NCBI GenBank assembly: GCA_949296645.1 | Contig: CASFPH010000007.1 | Coordinates: 1 to 64,000 of the forward strand | Direction of reading: 5' to 3' | DNA length: 64,000 nt | Source: an uncultured Bacteroidales bacterium | GTDB taxonomy: Bacteria > Bacteroidota > Bacteroidia > Bacteroidales > UBA932 | Shown here: positions 8,041 to 20,626 of the stretch, one piece after another | Layout: each line of letters begins with the position of its first letter | Numbering within the stretch: the first letter of the stretch is position 1 | Notes under the pieces: generated by a model | Databases searched by the model: none | Told to the model about the DNA's origin: nothing | Seen by the model: only the letters and a program-made list of their open reading frames with translations | Made by a program: the position numbers and the translations under genes

Positions 8041-8835
8041 TTATCCTTCCTTTGCTATGAATTTGTCTATGAGTTTGTCTGCAAGTCTCGGAAAGCGTGT
8101 GCTGACAAATATCGTCACTTTTCCCAATGCCGTAAGTACGATTTCGGCTTTCCTTTTGCGGAGTCCTTTCAGAAGTATTCTTCCTGCTTCTTCCGCCGTC
8201 ATCATCTTTTCTTCTTTCCTCGGAGTCGAGCCTTGTTCGGAACCGTCGGCAAGAAGTGCAGATTTTCTGATATTGGTCGCTATGTATCCTGGTGCGAATA
8301 TCATCACATTGAGTCCGTCGTGCAGATGTTCTATGCGGAGAGTGTTCAGAAATCCCCTTATAGCGAACTTCGAAGCCGAGTATCCGGTTCTGCCCGGAAG
8401 TCCTATGTATCCTGCAATGGATATTACTCCGACAACCTGACCTTTACTTTCGAGCAGGTAAGGGAGAGCATACTTGGTGCAGAATACCGTACCCCAGAAG
8501 TTGACGTCCATGAGCGATTTTTCCACAGACAGCTCCAGATCCTTGAACCATGCCCTCATGGAAATTCCGGCATTGTTTATAAGAACATCTATTCTGCCGA
8601 AACGTTTTACGGTTTCCTCCACCAGATTCCGGCAGTCTTCCTCCCTGCTTACATCGCATTTTACCGGGAGCACTTCCGTATTGTACTTTGCAGCAAGTTC
8701 TCTTGCCGTCTGTTCGAGCTTGTCCAGGCTTCTGGCTGCAAGTGCCAGTTTTGCTCCTGATTCTGCCAATACAGCAGCGGAAGCCAGTCCGATACCCGAA
8801 CTGGCTCCCGTTATTATTATCACTTTATCCTTCAT
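8041..8835 (-). CDS. Short-chain dehydrogenase/reductase, candidate 3-keto-sphinganine or 3-keto-capnine reductase
   Basis: A classical SDR of 264 residues from the ATG at 8835 (an in-frame ATG 9 bases upstream is also possible). TGASSGIG at 9-16 binds the cofactor, NNAG lies near 87-90, and the catalytic set Ser139/Tyr152/Lys156 sits in YSASK. The C-terminal region is more hydrophobic and basic, as in membrane-associated ketosphinganine reductases. It starts about 25 bases after an alpha-oxoamine synthase. In sphingolipid and sulfonolipid pathways such a synthase makes the 3-keto base that an SDR then reduces. That context, rather than the domain alone, supports the substrate guess. Confidence 0.75.
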   Translation of the reverse strand: MKDKVIIITGASSGIGLASAAVLAESGAKLALAARSLDKLEQTARELAAKYNTEVLPVKCDVSREEDCRNLVEETVKRFGRIDVLINNAGISMRAWFKDLELSVEKSLMDVNFWGTVFCTKYALPYLLESKGQVVGVISIAGYIGLPGRTGYSASKFAIRGFLNTLRIEHLHDGLNVMIFAPGYIATNIRKSALLADGSEQGSTPRKEEKMMTAEEAGRILLKGLRKRKAEIVLTALGKVTIFVSTRFPRLADKLIDKFIAKEG

Positions 8836-8861
8836 AAGAAGCAATCCTTCATAAGAAGTGG

Positions 8862-10115
8862 TTAGTCGATGGCCTTGTCCTGCATTACATCTGATTTGTA
8901 TTCCCCGGCTTCAAGTCTCTTCTTTATTTCTGCAAAGGCATTCAGCGTATATTCTACATGTTCGAGTTCATGCATTGCCGTAGGAATGAGACGGTACATT
9001 ATGACGCCTTTAGGAACGACAGGATATACGACTACGGAACAGAATATCTTGTATCTTTCCCTGAGGTCTATCAGTATGTTCGTAGCTTCCACCAGGTCTC
9101 CTTTCATGAAGACCGGAGTTACGCATGCTTCTGCCACTCCTATGTCGAAGCCCCTTTCTCTGAGGCCGTTCTGCAGTGCTCTGGTTATCGTCCAGAGTTT
9201 TTCTCTCAGTGCGTGTCCGTTGCGTATCAGTTCTAGCCTCTTGAGACATCCGGCAACAAGCGGCATTGGCAGCGATTTCGCATAGATCTGGGACCTGAGA
9301 TTATAGCGCAGATAATTGATAATGTCCTTGTCTCCTGCGACGAATCCCCCTATTGCGGCCATTGATTTCGCAAAAGCTCCGAAATAAAGGTCTATGCCGT
9401 CCATTACGTTGAAATGTTCCGAGGTTCCCCTTCCGTTAGGTCCCATTACGCCGAAGCCGTGGGCATCGTCGATGAGTATCCTGAACTGGTATTTTTTCTT
9501 GAGGGCAACTATCTTGTCAAGAATTCCAAGACCGCCGGTCATGCCGTATACACCTTCAGTAATCAGAAGTATTCCTCCTCCTGTTTCCTGTGTCAGTTTT
9601 GTAGCCCTTTCAAGAGCCTTTTCGCATTTTTCGATGTTGTTGTGCGGATATACTATTCTCTGTCCCATATGTAGCCTTACACCGTCCATGATGCAGGCAT
9701 GGGCTTCCGAATCGTATACTATTATGTCGTGTCTTGTTACCAGTGCGTCTATTGTGGATATCATGCCCTGATAGCCGAAGTTGAAGAGATAAGCATCTTC
9801 CTTTTTCTCGAAGTCTGCCAGTTCCCTTTCAAGCTGTTCGTGCAGGGATGTGTGGCCTGACATCATTCTGGCCCCCATAGGGTATGCAAGGCCGTATTTT
9901 GCTGCAGCTTCGGCATCTGCTTTTCTTACCTCGGGATGATTTGCAAGTCCGAGATAGTTGTTGAATGTCCATGCAAGTACCTTGCTCCCGTTGAAAGTCA
10001 TATATGGCTGTATTTCTCCTTCAAGTTTAGGGAACATGAAGTAGCCGTGGGCTTTTTTTCTGTATTGTCCGAGCGGACCGCCTTCGTCTTTTTTTATTCT
10101 TTCAAAAATATCCAT
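8862..10115 (-). CDS. PLP-dependent alpha-oxoamine synthase (serine palmitoyl- or cysteate acyl-transferase-like)
   Basis: This enzyme condenses an acyl thioester with an amino acid and loses CO2. All key residues are present in 417 residues: His139 that stacks on PLP, Asp217-Ala-His of DDAH, and Lys250 of FAKS forming the Schiff base. The N-terminus DIFERIKKDEGGPLGQY is the long form I associate with Bacteroidota sphingolipid or capnine enzymes, not with glycine C-acetyltransferase. It follows gyrB by 24 bases and precedes an SDR. Choices are serine (giving sphinganine) or cysteate (giving capnine, a sulfonolipid base). Sequence alone does not decide, and 2-amino-3-ketobutyrate ligase cannot be fully excluded. 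Confidence 0.8.
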   Translation of the reverse strand: MDIFERIKKDEGGPLGQYRKKAHGYFMFPKLEGEIQPYMTFNGSKVLAWTFNNYLGLANHPEVRKADAEAAAKYGLAYPMGARMMSGHTSLHEQLERELADFEKKEDAYLFNFGYQGMISTIDALVTRHDIIVYDSEAHACIMDGVRLHMGQRIVYPHNNIEKCEKALERATKLTQETGGGILLITEGVYGMTGGLGILDKIVALKKKYQFRILIDDAHGFGVMGPNGRGTSEHFNVMDGIDLYFGAFAKSMAAIGGFVAGDKDIINYLRYNLRSQIYAKSLPMPLVAGCLKRLELIRNGHALREKLWTITRALQNGLRERGFDIGVAEACVTPVFMKGDLVEATNILIDLRERYKIFCSVVVYPVVPKGVIMYRLIPTAMHELEHVEYTLNAFAEIKKRLEAGEYKSDVMQDKAID

Positions 10116-10139
10116 AATAATGTTTTTTGTTTATTTCGT

Positions 10140-13921
<3,782 letters not shown>

Positions 13922-13932
13922 GATACTCTTTG

Positions 13933-16900
13933 TTACTGGTTGTCTGTAGTTTTGTTCCCGTTTTCACGGATTTTACTGATTTCCCTGTTTATTGCTTCAA
14001 GTCTTATCTTGACCTGCTCTGATATATCGTCATTTTCAGCCTGGGCTCCGTATCCGTCGAGAATACTTTGGAATGTGGCCTTTGCCTGTTCCCATTCGCT
14101 TCTTTCAGCATAGGAGTCTCCCAATACTATGAAACTTTTTGCAAGCCAGTATTTCTGGTCCGTGCCTTTTTCCGAAAATGAGAATGTCCTGTTTTCGACA
14201 GCTATGAAGTCGCCGGATTCATAGGCATCCTGGATAAGCATGTATGTTGATTCGGCACCCTCGGATGTAAACGGATTTTCAGCCAGTGTGCTGAATATGG
14301 AATTGGCCTTTTCCCTTTGTCCTGTAGCATAAAGCGATTTTGCCTGAAGATAATAAAGCTCCCGCTTGTTGTCATCGTCAAGACCTGTGCCTCGTGAAAG
14401 GAGGCTGTTTATGTCGTCTATTGTGCCTATATAGTCTTTGAGTCCGTATTTTGATCTTATTATGCCGAGATATGCTTCCTTGATGTTGTTTTGTAATTTG
14501 GCGATGTTCAGCAATGTCTCGTATGCTTTGGACGATTCATCGTATTTTTTCAGATGGTAGGTTATATTGGCATAGTTGAGTGTCGCGATTTCCGGATACG
14601 AACCGTTTCTGGACTGCATTACCTTCAGGTACATGTCAGATGCGGCTTCCAGTTCTCCCGTGTTCTTGAGCGATTCCGCTATATAGAACTCAGCCGTTGT
14701 CCTCTTGCTTCCAGACGGGTATTTGGCAATGAACGATTTGAGCGACTTTATTGCCTGTCCGTACTGTTTGTTCAGGAACAGCTGTTCGGCTGAATTGAAC
14801 AGCATGTTTTCCTTTTCTTCATCGCTCTTTATTGCGGAAAGCCCCATGTTGTCCAGATATGCGAAGTATTCTTCGATCCTGTTTTCGTTCTGGTATATGT
14901 TTTCTATTCCCGTAAGCGCATTCTGGGATTCCTGTGTATCCGGATAATCCTGAACAATTGTCTTGTAGTACTGGAGTGCCTTGTTGGTGTTTGACATGTT
15001 GAAGTACGTCATCCCGAGTTCAAGCATGGATTTGGCATGGAACGAACTGTCGCTGTCGTTTATAAGCTGGTTGAAACATTCTATTGCCGACTGGTACTCG
15101 GTTGATTGTACATATGTCCTTCCCAGTTCGTATACGGACTGGGAGTACAGATAGGAACCCCTGTAGTTGTCTCTTATATTGTTGAGGATAGATATCTTTT
15201 TCGGGACATCCGATATGAGTCCGTAAGATATTGCGCTCTGGTACATCGGATATATTTCCGATCCGTTGCTGTAGAATTTGGATGCTTCTTCATATACTTC
15301 GGCGGCATTGTCGTATTTTTTTTGCATGAAATACGAATCGGCAAGCCTGATTTTTGCATCGAGAGTCGATTTTCTTCTTGAAGGGGAGAGATCCAGATAT
15401 TCACGGAACCATTTTTCCGCTTGCTGATAGTCCCCGTTCTTCAGATATGCGTACCCCAGATTGTACAGGGCCTGAGGTGCTTCATCGGTAGTTCTGAAAT
15501 CATCGGAAGAGATAAGTCCAAGCCCCGTCTCTATTGCTTCAGTATAATTGTCCGATCTGAAGTAAGCTTCGGCAAGCCAGTATCCGGCCAGATTTTTCAA
15601 TTCCCTGTTGTATTCTCCGTTTTCCATCGAGAGAATGAAATGCTTCTGTGCATCCCTGAATGCCCCTCTGTCCATGAGGTCAAGTCCCATGAGAAACGTT
15701 GCTTTCTGGATATTTGCTTTCGTTTCTGGAGTTTTGGCCTTGACTTCCGACAGTGCCTTTACGGCTGAACCGTAATCCTTGTTGAGCAGAAATGCTGTAG
15801 CTATGTAGTTGTGTATCTCGTCTGACTTTTCGCTTGAAGGAAAAGTCTTGAGATAGTTGTTGAAGACGGATATGTCCGAATGGAGGTCAAAGGCCAGTTT
15901 GGCATAATTGTAGAACGAAATTTCCTTTACAGCCGTGTCGAAGTCAAGGGATGATGCGTTCCTGTAGGCTTCAAGAGCCGACACTTTGTTTTTTACCTTT
16001 ATATAACAGTTTCCCATGTGATAATATGAGTTCTGTCCTATTGCGTCGTCTTTTCCTGCCGTCTGTCTGAATGCGTCGAGTGCACTGAGGTACGAATTGA
16101 GACTGTACGAGATAATCCCGGAGTAGTACATGTCCTTTCTGCTCAGGTTTATTCCGGATGTGGAATATATTTCAAAAAACATTTTCGCTTCCTGCGGCAT
16201 GTCCTTTTCAAAATATGCTTCCGAAAGCAGTCTCGCTGTTTTCAGTTTGTATTCCCTGTCTATTTCTTCATACAGTTTCCTTCCGTTTAGGATGACATAA
16301 TCGTAGTCCTTGAGCATGAAATGTGATTCGAGCAGATAGTATCTGGACATTTCGGAATATGTCGGATTTGAAGTTATTCTTTCGAACAGCGGTATGGCTT
16401 CTTCAAAATCCTTGTTTATATATTTTATGTATGCACTGTAATATGTTGCCGGAGCGGTATACTTTCCGTATCCCCTTTTCATCACTGTTGTGAAGCCTTT
16501 GAGGGCTTCTTCACTTTTTCCTGTCCTCATTAGGCAGTATGATTTCTTGAAATCATATTCGCATTTCTTCTCTTCCCCGAAGCTTGATGCTGATGTGGAA
16601 CAATATATTTCAAGTGCCTTTACATAGTCCTTCCTGTCGAAATAATAGTTGCCGTATTCGAGAAGTATGCTTTCCCTTTCGGTTGCGTCAGGATACTTTA
16701 CAAGAAAATCCTTTACAAGTCCGTCTATATCGGCCCTTTTCAACTTTATCCGGCACATAAGAAGCATCGACTCGCAGTCAGTCCTGCTGATTCCGTTTTC
16801 CGGATTTATATGCGGTATTATCTCCAGCAGTTCCTTTTCGGCAGCGAGATAAAGATTGTCTGTCATCAGTTTTTTTATCAGAAAATAGCGGTCCGCAGAG

Positions 16901-16998
16901 TCTTTTCCGCCATTTCCTTCTGAAACCGTTCCGGATTCAGCAATAACAGGCGTGATAAGCAGGACTGCCGTAAGGATGGTAAAGAATTTATGTCTCAT
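13933..16998 (-). CDS. Large tetratricopeptide-repeat protein, exported
   Basis: I choose the ATG at 16998, which opens a signal peptide (MRHKFFTILTAVLLITPVIA). A longer frame to 17142 would run into the divergent ftsE gene and has no signal. The protein of 1021 residues is a chain of TPR-like helices throughout, with recurring patterns such as ALYNLGYAYLKNGDYQQAEKWF and AEFYIAESLKNTGELEAA. It resembles periplasmic YbgF/BamD-style or gliding-accessory TPR proteins but has no enzyme domain. Likely role is a periplasmic scaffold working with the barrel encoded 11 bases downstream. Function unknown. Confidence 0.85.
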   Translation of the reverse strand: MRHKFFTILTAVLLITPVIAESGTVSEGNGGKDSADRYFLIKKLMTDNLYLAAEKELLEIIPHINPENGISRTDCESMLLMCRIKLKRADIDGLVKDFLVKYPDATERESILLEYGNYYFDRKDYVKALEIYCSTSASSFGEEKKCEYDFKKSYCLMRTGKSEEALKGFTTVMKRGYGKYTAPATYYSAYIKYINKDFEEAIPLFERITSNPTYSEMSRYYLLESHFMLKDYDYVILNGRKLYEEIDREYKLKTARLLSEAYFEKDMPQEAKMFFEIYSTSGINLSRKDMYYSGIISYSLNSYLSALDAFRQTAGKDDAIGQNSYYHMGNCYIKVKNKVSALEAYRNASSLDFDTAVKEISFYNYAKLAFDLHSDISVFNNYLKTFPSSEKSDEIHNYIATAFLLNKDYGSAVKALSEVKAKTPETKANIQKATFLMGLDLMDRGAFRDAQKHFILSMENGEYNRELKNLAGYWLAEAYFRSDNYTEAIETGLGLISSDDFRTTDEAPQALYNLGYAYLKNGDYQQAEKWFREYLDLSPSRRKSTLDAKIRLADSYFMQKKYDNAAEVYEEASKFYSNGSEIYPMYQSAISYGLISDVPKKISILNNIRDNYRGSYLYSQSVYELGRTYVQSTEYQSAIECFNQLINDSDSSFHAKSMLELGMTYFNMSNTNKALQYYKTIVQDYPDTQESQNALTGIENIYQNENRIEEYFAYLDNMGLSAIKSDEEKENMLFNSAEQLFLNKQYGQAIKSLKSFIAKYPSGSKRTTAEFYIAESLKNTGELEAASDMYLKVMQSRNGSYPEIATLNYANITYHLKKYDESSKAYETLLNIAKLQNNIKEAYLGIIRSKYGLKDYIGTIDDINSLLSRGTGLDDDNKRELYYLQAKSLYATGQREKANSIFSTLAENPFTSEGAESTYMLIQDAYESGDFIAVENRTFSFSEKGTDQKYWLAKSFIVLGDSYAERSEWEQAKATFQSILDGYGAQAENDDISEQVKIRLEAINREISKIRENGNKTTDNQ

Positions 16999-17028
16999 TT
17001 TCTTTTCCGTTATGTTCGATTGTTTTAG

Positions 17029-17036
17029 CAAAATTA
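17029..17036 (-). promoter_or_regulatory. -7 promoter element (TAATTTTG) for the TPR gene
   Basis: Minus-strand TAATTTTG lies 30 bases ahead of the ATG at 16998, which supports that start over the longer frame. Confidence 0.5.
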
Positions 17037-17056
17037 CAAATAAATGACAAAATGTG

Positions 17057-17064
17057 TAAATTTG
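17057..17064 (+). promoter_or_regulatory. -7 promoter element (TAAATTTG) for ftsE
   Basis: TAAATTTG lies 22 bases ahead of the ftsE ATG. It sits close to the divergent box for the TPR gene, so the two promoters are back to back. Confidence 0.5.
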
Positions 17065-17086
17065 CAAAAAAACAAAACTCTGAATT

Positions 17087-17806
17087 ATGCCGGATACGAA
17101 TGGGGAAATTCTTGTGGAATTGAAATCCGTCGATATCGTCAATGACGGGAATCTTGTTCTCAGCGATGTAGACCTGACTTTCAGGAAAGGGAACTTCCTT
17201 TATATAGTCGGGAAGGTCGGAAGCGGTAAGACATCTATAATAAAGACTCTTATAGGAGAAATTCCGGTCCGGAATGGAGAAGCCAGAGTGGGGGATTTCG
17301 ATTTGCTGAAGCTCAAGAAAAAGCAGATTCCATATCTCAGACGCGGATTCGGTGTCGTATTTCAGGATTTCCAGCTTCTGATGGACCGTTCCGTACATGA
17401 TAATCTTGAATTCGTGCTGCGTGCGACCGGTTGGAAGAACAGGAAGGCAATGGAAGAACGAATCAGGGAGGTTTTGTCCGATGTAGGTATGGATATGAAA
17501 TCCCACAAGATGCCGCACCAGCTTTCCGGAGGTGAGCAGCAGCGTGTGGCCATAGCCAGAGCCCTTCTGAACAGACCGCAGATATTGCTGGCTGACGAGC
17601 CTACCGGAAACCTGGATTCCGAGACGGCAGATGAGATAATGGCACTTTTCATGAAGCTCCATGCCGATCTGGGTACTTCCGTCATAATGGTTACACATAA
17701 CAGGGCTTTGTTCCAGAAATATCCGGGAGATGTGCTTGTCTGTGAAAACCAGGGATGCTGCAGACTTGAATCACCTGAGGAAATAGATTTTACAGTAGCA
17801 TTCTGA
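17087..17806 (+). CDS. ftsE: FtsE-like ABC ATPase
   Basis: Cytoplasmic ATPase of the FtsEX complex, which couples cell division to peptidoglycan hydrolysis. The 239-residue protein has Walker A GKVGSGKTS at 42-50, Q-loop VVFQDFQLL, signature LSGGEQQRVAIARALL, Walker B ILLADEPTGNLD and H-loop VTHN. No permease gene (ftsX) is adjacent. nth follows two bases after the stop. FtsE is the best match because of GNLD and the FQDFQLL motif. A LolD-type lipoprotein exporter ATPase is a close alternative. Confidence 0.8.
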   Translation: MPDTNGEILVELKSVDIVNDGNLVLSDVDLTFRKGNFLYIVGKVGSGKTSIIKTLIGEIPVRNGEARVGDFDLLKLKKKQIPYLRRGFGVVFQDFQLLMDRSVHDNLEFVLRATGWKNRKAMEERIREVLSDVGMDMKSHKMPHQLSGGEQQRVAIARALLNRPQILLADEPTGNLDSETADEIMALFMKLHADLGTSVIMVTHNRALFQKYPGDVLVCENQGCCRLESPEEIDFTVAF

Positions 17807-17807
17807 T

Positions 17808-18452
17808 ATGGTCATGTCAACATCTTTGGAAAACAAGTATCATTCAGTCATTGACTGGTTCAGGAAAAACATGCCGTCCGTACGTTCCGAACTGAATTAC
17901 TCCAATGCGTATCAATTGCTGACAGCCGTAATACTGTCGGCTCAATGTACTGACAAGCGGGTCAATATGGTTACTCCTGCTCTTTTTGAAAAATATCCGG
18001 ATCCAGTATCCCTGGCTTCTGCTTCTGAAAAGGAAATTTTCACTCTTATAAAGTCCGTAAGTTTCCCTAACAACAAGGCTTCCCATCTGTCAGGCATGGC
18101 CAGAATGCTTGTTTCCGATTTCAACTCGGAAGTTCCGTCTTCAGTGGAAGAACTGCAAAAGTTGCCTGGAGTTGGCAGAAAGACCGCAAACGTAGTGGCT
18201 TCCATAATTTTCGGTGCTCCGGTTATAGCTGTTGATACTCATGTTTTCAGGGTGTCCAGGCGTTTGGGACTTTCCGACGGTGATACGGTCGAGAAGGTGG
18301 AAAAGGATCTTACCGACAATATTCCGGAAGAATATCGGGCGGTCTCGCATCACTGGCTGATATTGCACGGACGTTATGTATGTACGGCCAGAAAACCGAA
18401 ATGTGACAAGTGCGGGATTTCGGAATTCTGCGATTACAGAAAGGAAAGTTAA
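17808..18452 (+). CDS. nth: Endonuclease III
   Basis: Bifunctional DNA glycosylase/AP lyase removing oxidised pyrimidines. The helix-hairpin-helix LPGVGRKTANVV carries catalytic Lys125, and Asp143 is in VDTHVFRVSRRLG. The 4Fe-4S ligands are Cys192, Cys199, Cys202 and Cys208 with the canonical C-x6-C-x2-C-x5-C spacing. The length of 214 residues is normal. It is transcribed with ftsE. An in-frame ATG six bases in (MSTSLENK) is an equally possible start. Confidence 0.95.
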   Translation: MVMSTSLENKYHSVIDWFRKNMPSVRSELNYSNAYQLLTAVILSAQCTDKRVNMVTPALFEKYPDPVSLASASEKEIFTLIKSVSFPNNKASHLSGMARMLVSDFNSEVPSSVEELQKLPGVGRKTANVVASIIFGAPVIAVDTHVFRVSRRLGLSDGDTVEKVEKDLTDNIPEEYRAVSHHWLILHGRYVCTARKPKCDKCGISEFCDYRKES

Positions 18453-18505
18453 CACAAACTTAACACTTGTTTTAATGTTATGCAGTGTATGTGATGTTAC
18501 CTTTG
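18448..18505 (+). promoter_or_regulatory. Putative Pho boxes and -7 element ahead of the phosphate porin
   Basis: GTTAACA (18448) and CTTAACA (18459) are spaced 11 bases apart, and a third similar element TTTAAT lies 12 bases on at 18471. A -7 element TACCTTTG lies at 18498-18505, without a -33 box at the usual distance. Lack of a -33 box with upstream phased repeats fits activator-dependent transcription by the PhoB-like regulator encoded at 23836. The first repeat overlaps the end of nth. Confidence 0.6.
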
Positions 18506-18530
18506 CGTCCTGATTGCAAAATTGTTGTCC

Positions 18531-19508
18531 ATGAAAAATAATCGTATTGCCGTTCTGCTGCTTCTTTTCTGCCTTTCGTGTACGGTTGTATCGCGTGCCG
18601 GGGAAAGCGGCGGAATCACATACAAACCGGTCATAACACTCTTCTCCAATTATCATGTCTCCCTTCAGGATGCGTCCGCCAATTCCGGTTTCGGTCTTGA
18701 AAGGGCATATCTGGGCTGCAGGTTCGAATCAGGTGAATGGAGCGGAAGGGTTGTCATGGACGCGTCGGTGAAAAGCCTGGATGGAAGCCATTCTGATTTT
18801 TCAGTGTTTGTGAAAAACGCCTATGTATCCTGGAAAAAGGACAGGCTCAGGATAGATGTCGGCATGGTAAAGACATTGAACTACGCATTTCAGGAAGAAT
18901 TCTGGGGTTACAGGTACATAATGAAGAGTTTCGGTGACGAGTACGGTTTCATGTCCAGTGCCGATATAGGGATTTCCGCTACGTGCAGGATAACGGACTG
19001 GCTGGATGCCGATTTTTCAGTGCTCAATGGAAAAGGTTACAAAAAGATAGATTTCGACAATAATTTCAGGTATGTTTTCGGTCTGACTTCGTCTTTTGCA
19101 GAACATTTCAGTGTACGTGTCTTTTATGATCTCTATACTGGAGACAGAAGAGGATATTCTCAAAACCCGCAACATACGTTTTCATGTTTTGCAGGTTACA
19201 GGCATGACGGATTCAGCATTGGCGGAGAATATTACCATGTATTCAACAATGGATTCGAGGTCGGTGCGGTGACTTCAGGGGTTTCGGCATACGGCACCAT
19301 CAACATCGCAAAAAAATTAGGCGTGTTTGTCAGGTATGACGGTATATTCAGGGCTTCGGGTGATTACGACAGGCTAAGCGGTATACGTGCAGGTCTGGAA
19401 TACTCTCCTGTATCTTTCATCTCCATTTCCCCGAATTTCTATAATGTCAATGTTTACGGTTCTCCTGCAGTTTCTTATATCTTTCTTAACCTTAAACTTT
19501 CCCTTTAA
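18531..19508 (+). CDS. Outer-membrane porin, probable phosphate-starvation porin
   Basis: A 325-residue outer-membrane barrel. I use the ATG at 18531; the earlier frame opens only with TTG. A signal peptide spans about residues 1-25. The body is made of alternating short strands ending in F, consistent with a 16-strand porin: GYRYIMKSFGDEYGF, FSVRVFYDLYTGDRRG and the last strand YIFLNLKLSL. It resembles OprO/OprP phosphate-selective porins in general layout. It heads the pst-pho cluster and has Pho-box-like repeats, so phosphate or polyphosphate uptake across the outer membrane is the natural inference. Selectivity is not proven. Confidence 0.75.
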   Translation: MKNNRIAVLLLLFCLSCTVVSRAGESGGITYKPVITLFSNYHVSLQDASANSGFGLERAYLGCRFESGEWSGRVVMDASVKSLDGSHSDFSVFVKNAYVSWKKDRLRIDVGMVKTLNYAFQEEFWGYRYIMKSFGDEYGFMSSADIGISATCRITDWLDADFSVLNGKGYKKIDFDNNFRYVFGLTSSFAEHFSVRVFYDLYTGDRRGYSQNPQHTFSCFAGYRHDGFSIGGEYYHVFNNGFEVGAVTSGVSAYGTINIAKKLGVFVRYDGIFRASGDYDRLSGIRAGLEYSPVSFISISPNFYNVNVYGSPAVSYIFLNLKLSL

Positions 19509-19560
19509 CTTATTTGTAACATTTGTGTAATCCGTCTGTAATAAGCGCGGAGTATTTTTG
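19504..19560 (+). promoter_or_regulatory. Four phased Pho-box repeats and -7 element ahead of pstS
   Basis: Four hexamers at an exact 11-base period: TTTAAC (19504), TGTAAC (19515), TGTAAT (19526) and TGTAAT (19537). They are followed by the -7 element TATTTTTG at 19553-19560. PhoB boxes in other bacteria are direct repeats of about 7 bases with 11-base phasing, so this layout fits binding of several regulator dimers on one DNA face. The first hexamer overlaps the porin stop codon. Confidence 0.7.
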
Positions 19561-19588
19561 CACGGATTTACAAAATATGGTTAGGATT

Positions 19589-20626
19589 ATGAGAAAATTC
19601 AATTTGCTTGCCCTGCTGTTTTTGATAATTTCGGCAGTTTCGTGTTCAAATGGCAATTCAGGATCACTTACCGGTGCGGGAGCTACGTTTCCGTTGCCGT
19701 ATTACAATCTGATGTTCAAACAATATGCCGACTCGACCGGAATCCAGGTTAATTACGGAGGTATCGGAAGCGGCGGCGGAATAAGGAGCCTGAAAGACAA
19801 GATCGTTGAATTTGCAGGTTCTGACGCTTTCCTTTCAGATGAGGAGATGGCGGATCTTGGCGCTGAAGTGATTCATGTACCGACATGTATGGGTGCTGTG
19901 GTGATGGCATACAATATTCCAGGTGTTGATTCCCTGAAACTCTCAGGTGAAATAATAGCCGGCATATATTCGGGAGAGATAACAAAATGGAACGATAACA
20001 GGATCGCCGGACTGAATGACGGAGTAAAACTTCCGGATCTGGCCATAACCCCTGTTTACAGGTCCGACGGCAGCGGAACTACGTTCGTGTTTACAGATTA
20101 TCTTACAAAGGTCAGTGAATCGTGGTCTTCTTCCATGGGAAGAGGAAAATCACTGAACTGGCCGTGCGGTCTCGCGGCAAAAGGCAATCCAGGAGTGGCT
20201 GGAATTGTCGCGCAGACAGAAGGAGCCATAGGTTATGTCGGTTCGGAGTATGCTTTTGCCCTTGATCTCAAGATGGCTTCGGTAATGAACAGGTGCGGTA
20301 ATTTCATACTTCCTGATACCGGTTCCATTTCGGCGGCGGCTTCCGGAGATATCCCTTCCGACATGCGTACAATGATAACCGATTCGGATTCGGAGGATGC
20401 ATATCCAATAAGCTGCTTTACATGGATAATAGTTTACAGGGAACAGTCTTATGACGGGAGGACGAAGGAACAGGCGGCCATGCTCAGGGATATGTTGAAA
20501 TGGGTGCTCGGCACTAAAGCCCAGGCTCTTGCAAAAACCGTCCATTATGCACCGGTTCCTGAAGAAGCGGCAGAAAAGGCGCTTGCGCTTATAGACGGAA
20601 TTACATATGAGGGACAAAATATTTAA
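19589..20626 (+). CDS. pstS: Phosphate ABC transporter substrate-binding lipoprotein
   Basis: Captures inorganic phosphate for the Pst importer. I place the start at 19589 (MRKFNLLALLF), because frames opening at 19523 lie upstream of the predicted transcript start and lack a signal. ATG at 19577 is possible. The lipobox is ISAVSC. Phosphate-binding motifs are present: LTGAGATFPLPYYNLMF, GIGSGGGIRSL, RSDGSGTTFVFTDYL. The protein is 345 residues, near the family norm. It overlaps pstC by 20 bases, which suggests translational coupling. Confidence 0.95.
   Translation: MRKFNLLALLFLIISAVSCSNGNSGSLTGAGATFPLPYYNLMFKQYADSTGIQVNYGGIGSGGGIRSLKDKIVEFAGSDAFLSDEEMADLGAEVIHVPTCMGAVVMAYNIPGVDSLKLSGEIIAGIYSGEITKWNDNRIAGLNDGVKLPDLAITPVYRSDGSGTTFVFTDYLTKVSESWSSSMGRGKSLNWPCGLAAKGNPGVAGIVAQTEGAIGYVGSEYAFALDLKMASVMNRCGNFILPDTGSISAAASGDIPSDMRTMITDSDSEDAYPISCFTWIIVYREQSYDGRTKEQAAMLRDMLKWVLGTKAQALAKTVHYAPVPEEAAEKALALIDGITYEGQNI

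Noticed and set aside
16988-17698. 236-residue open frame on the minus strand
   Set aside because: Antisense to ftsE, whose ABC motifs are complete, and overlaps the TPR gene start.
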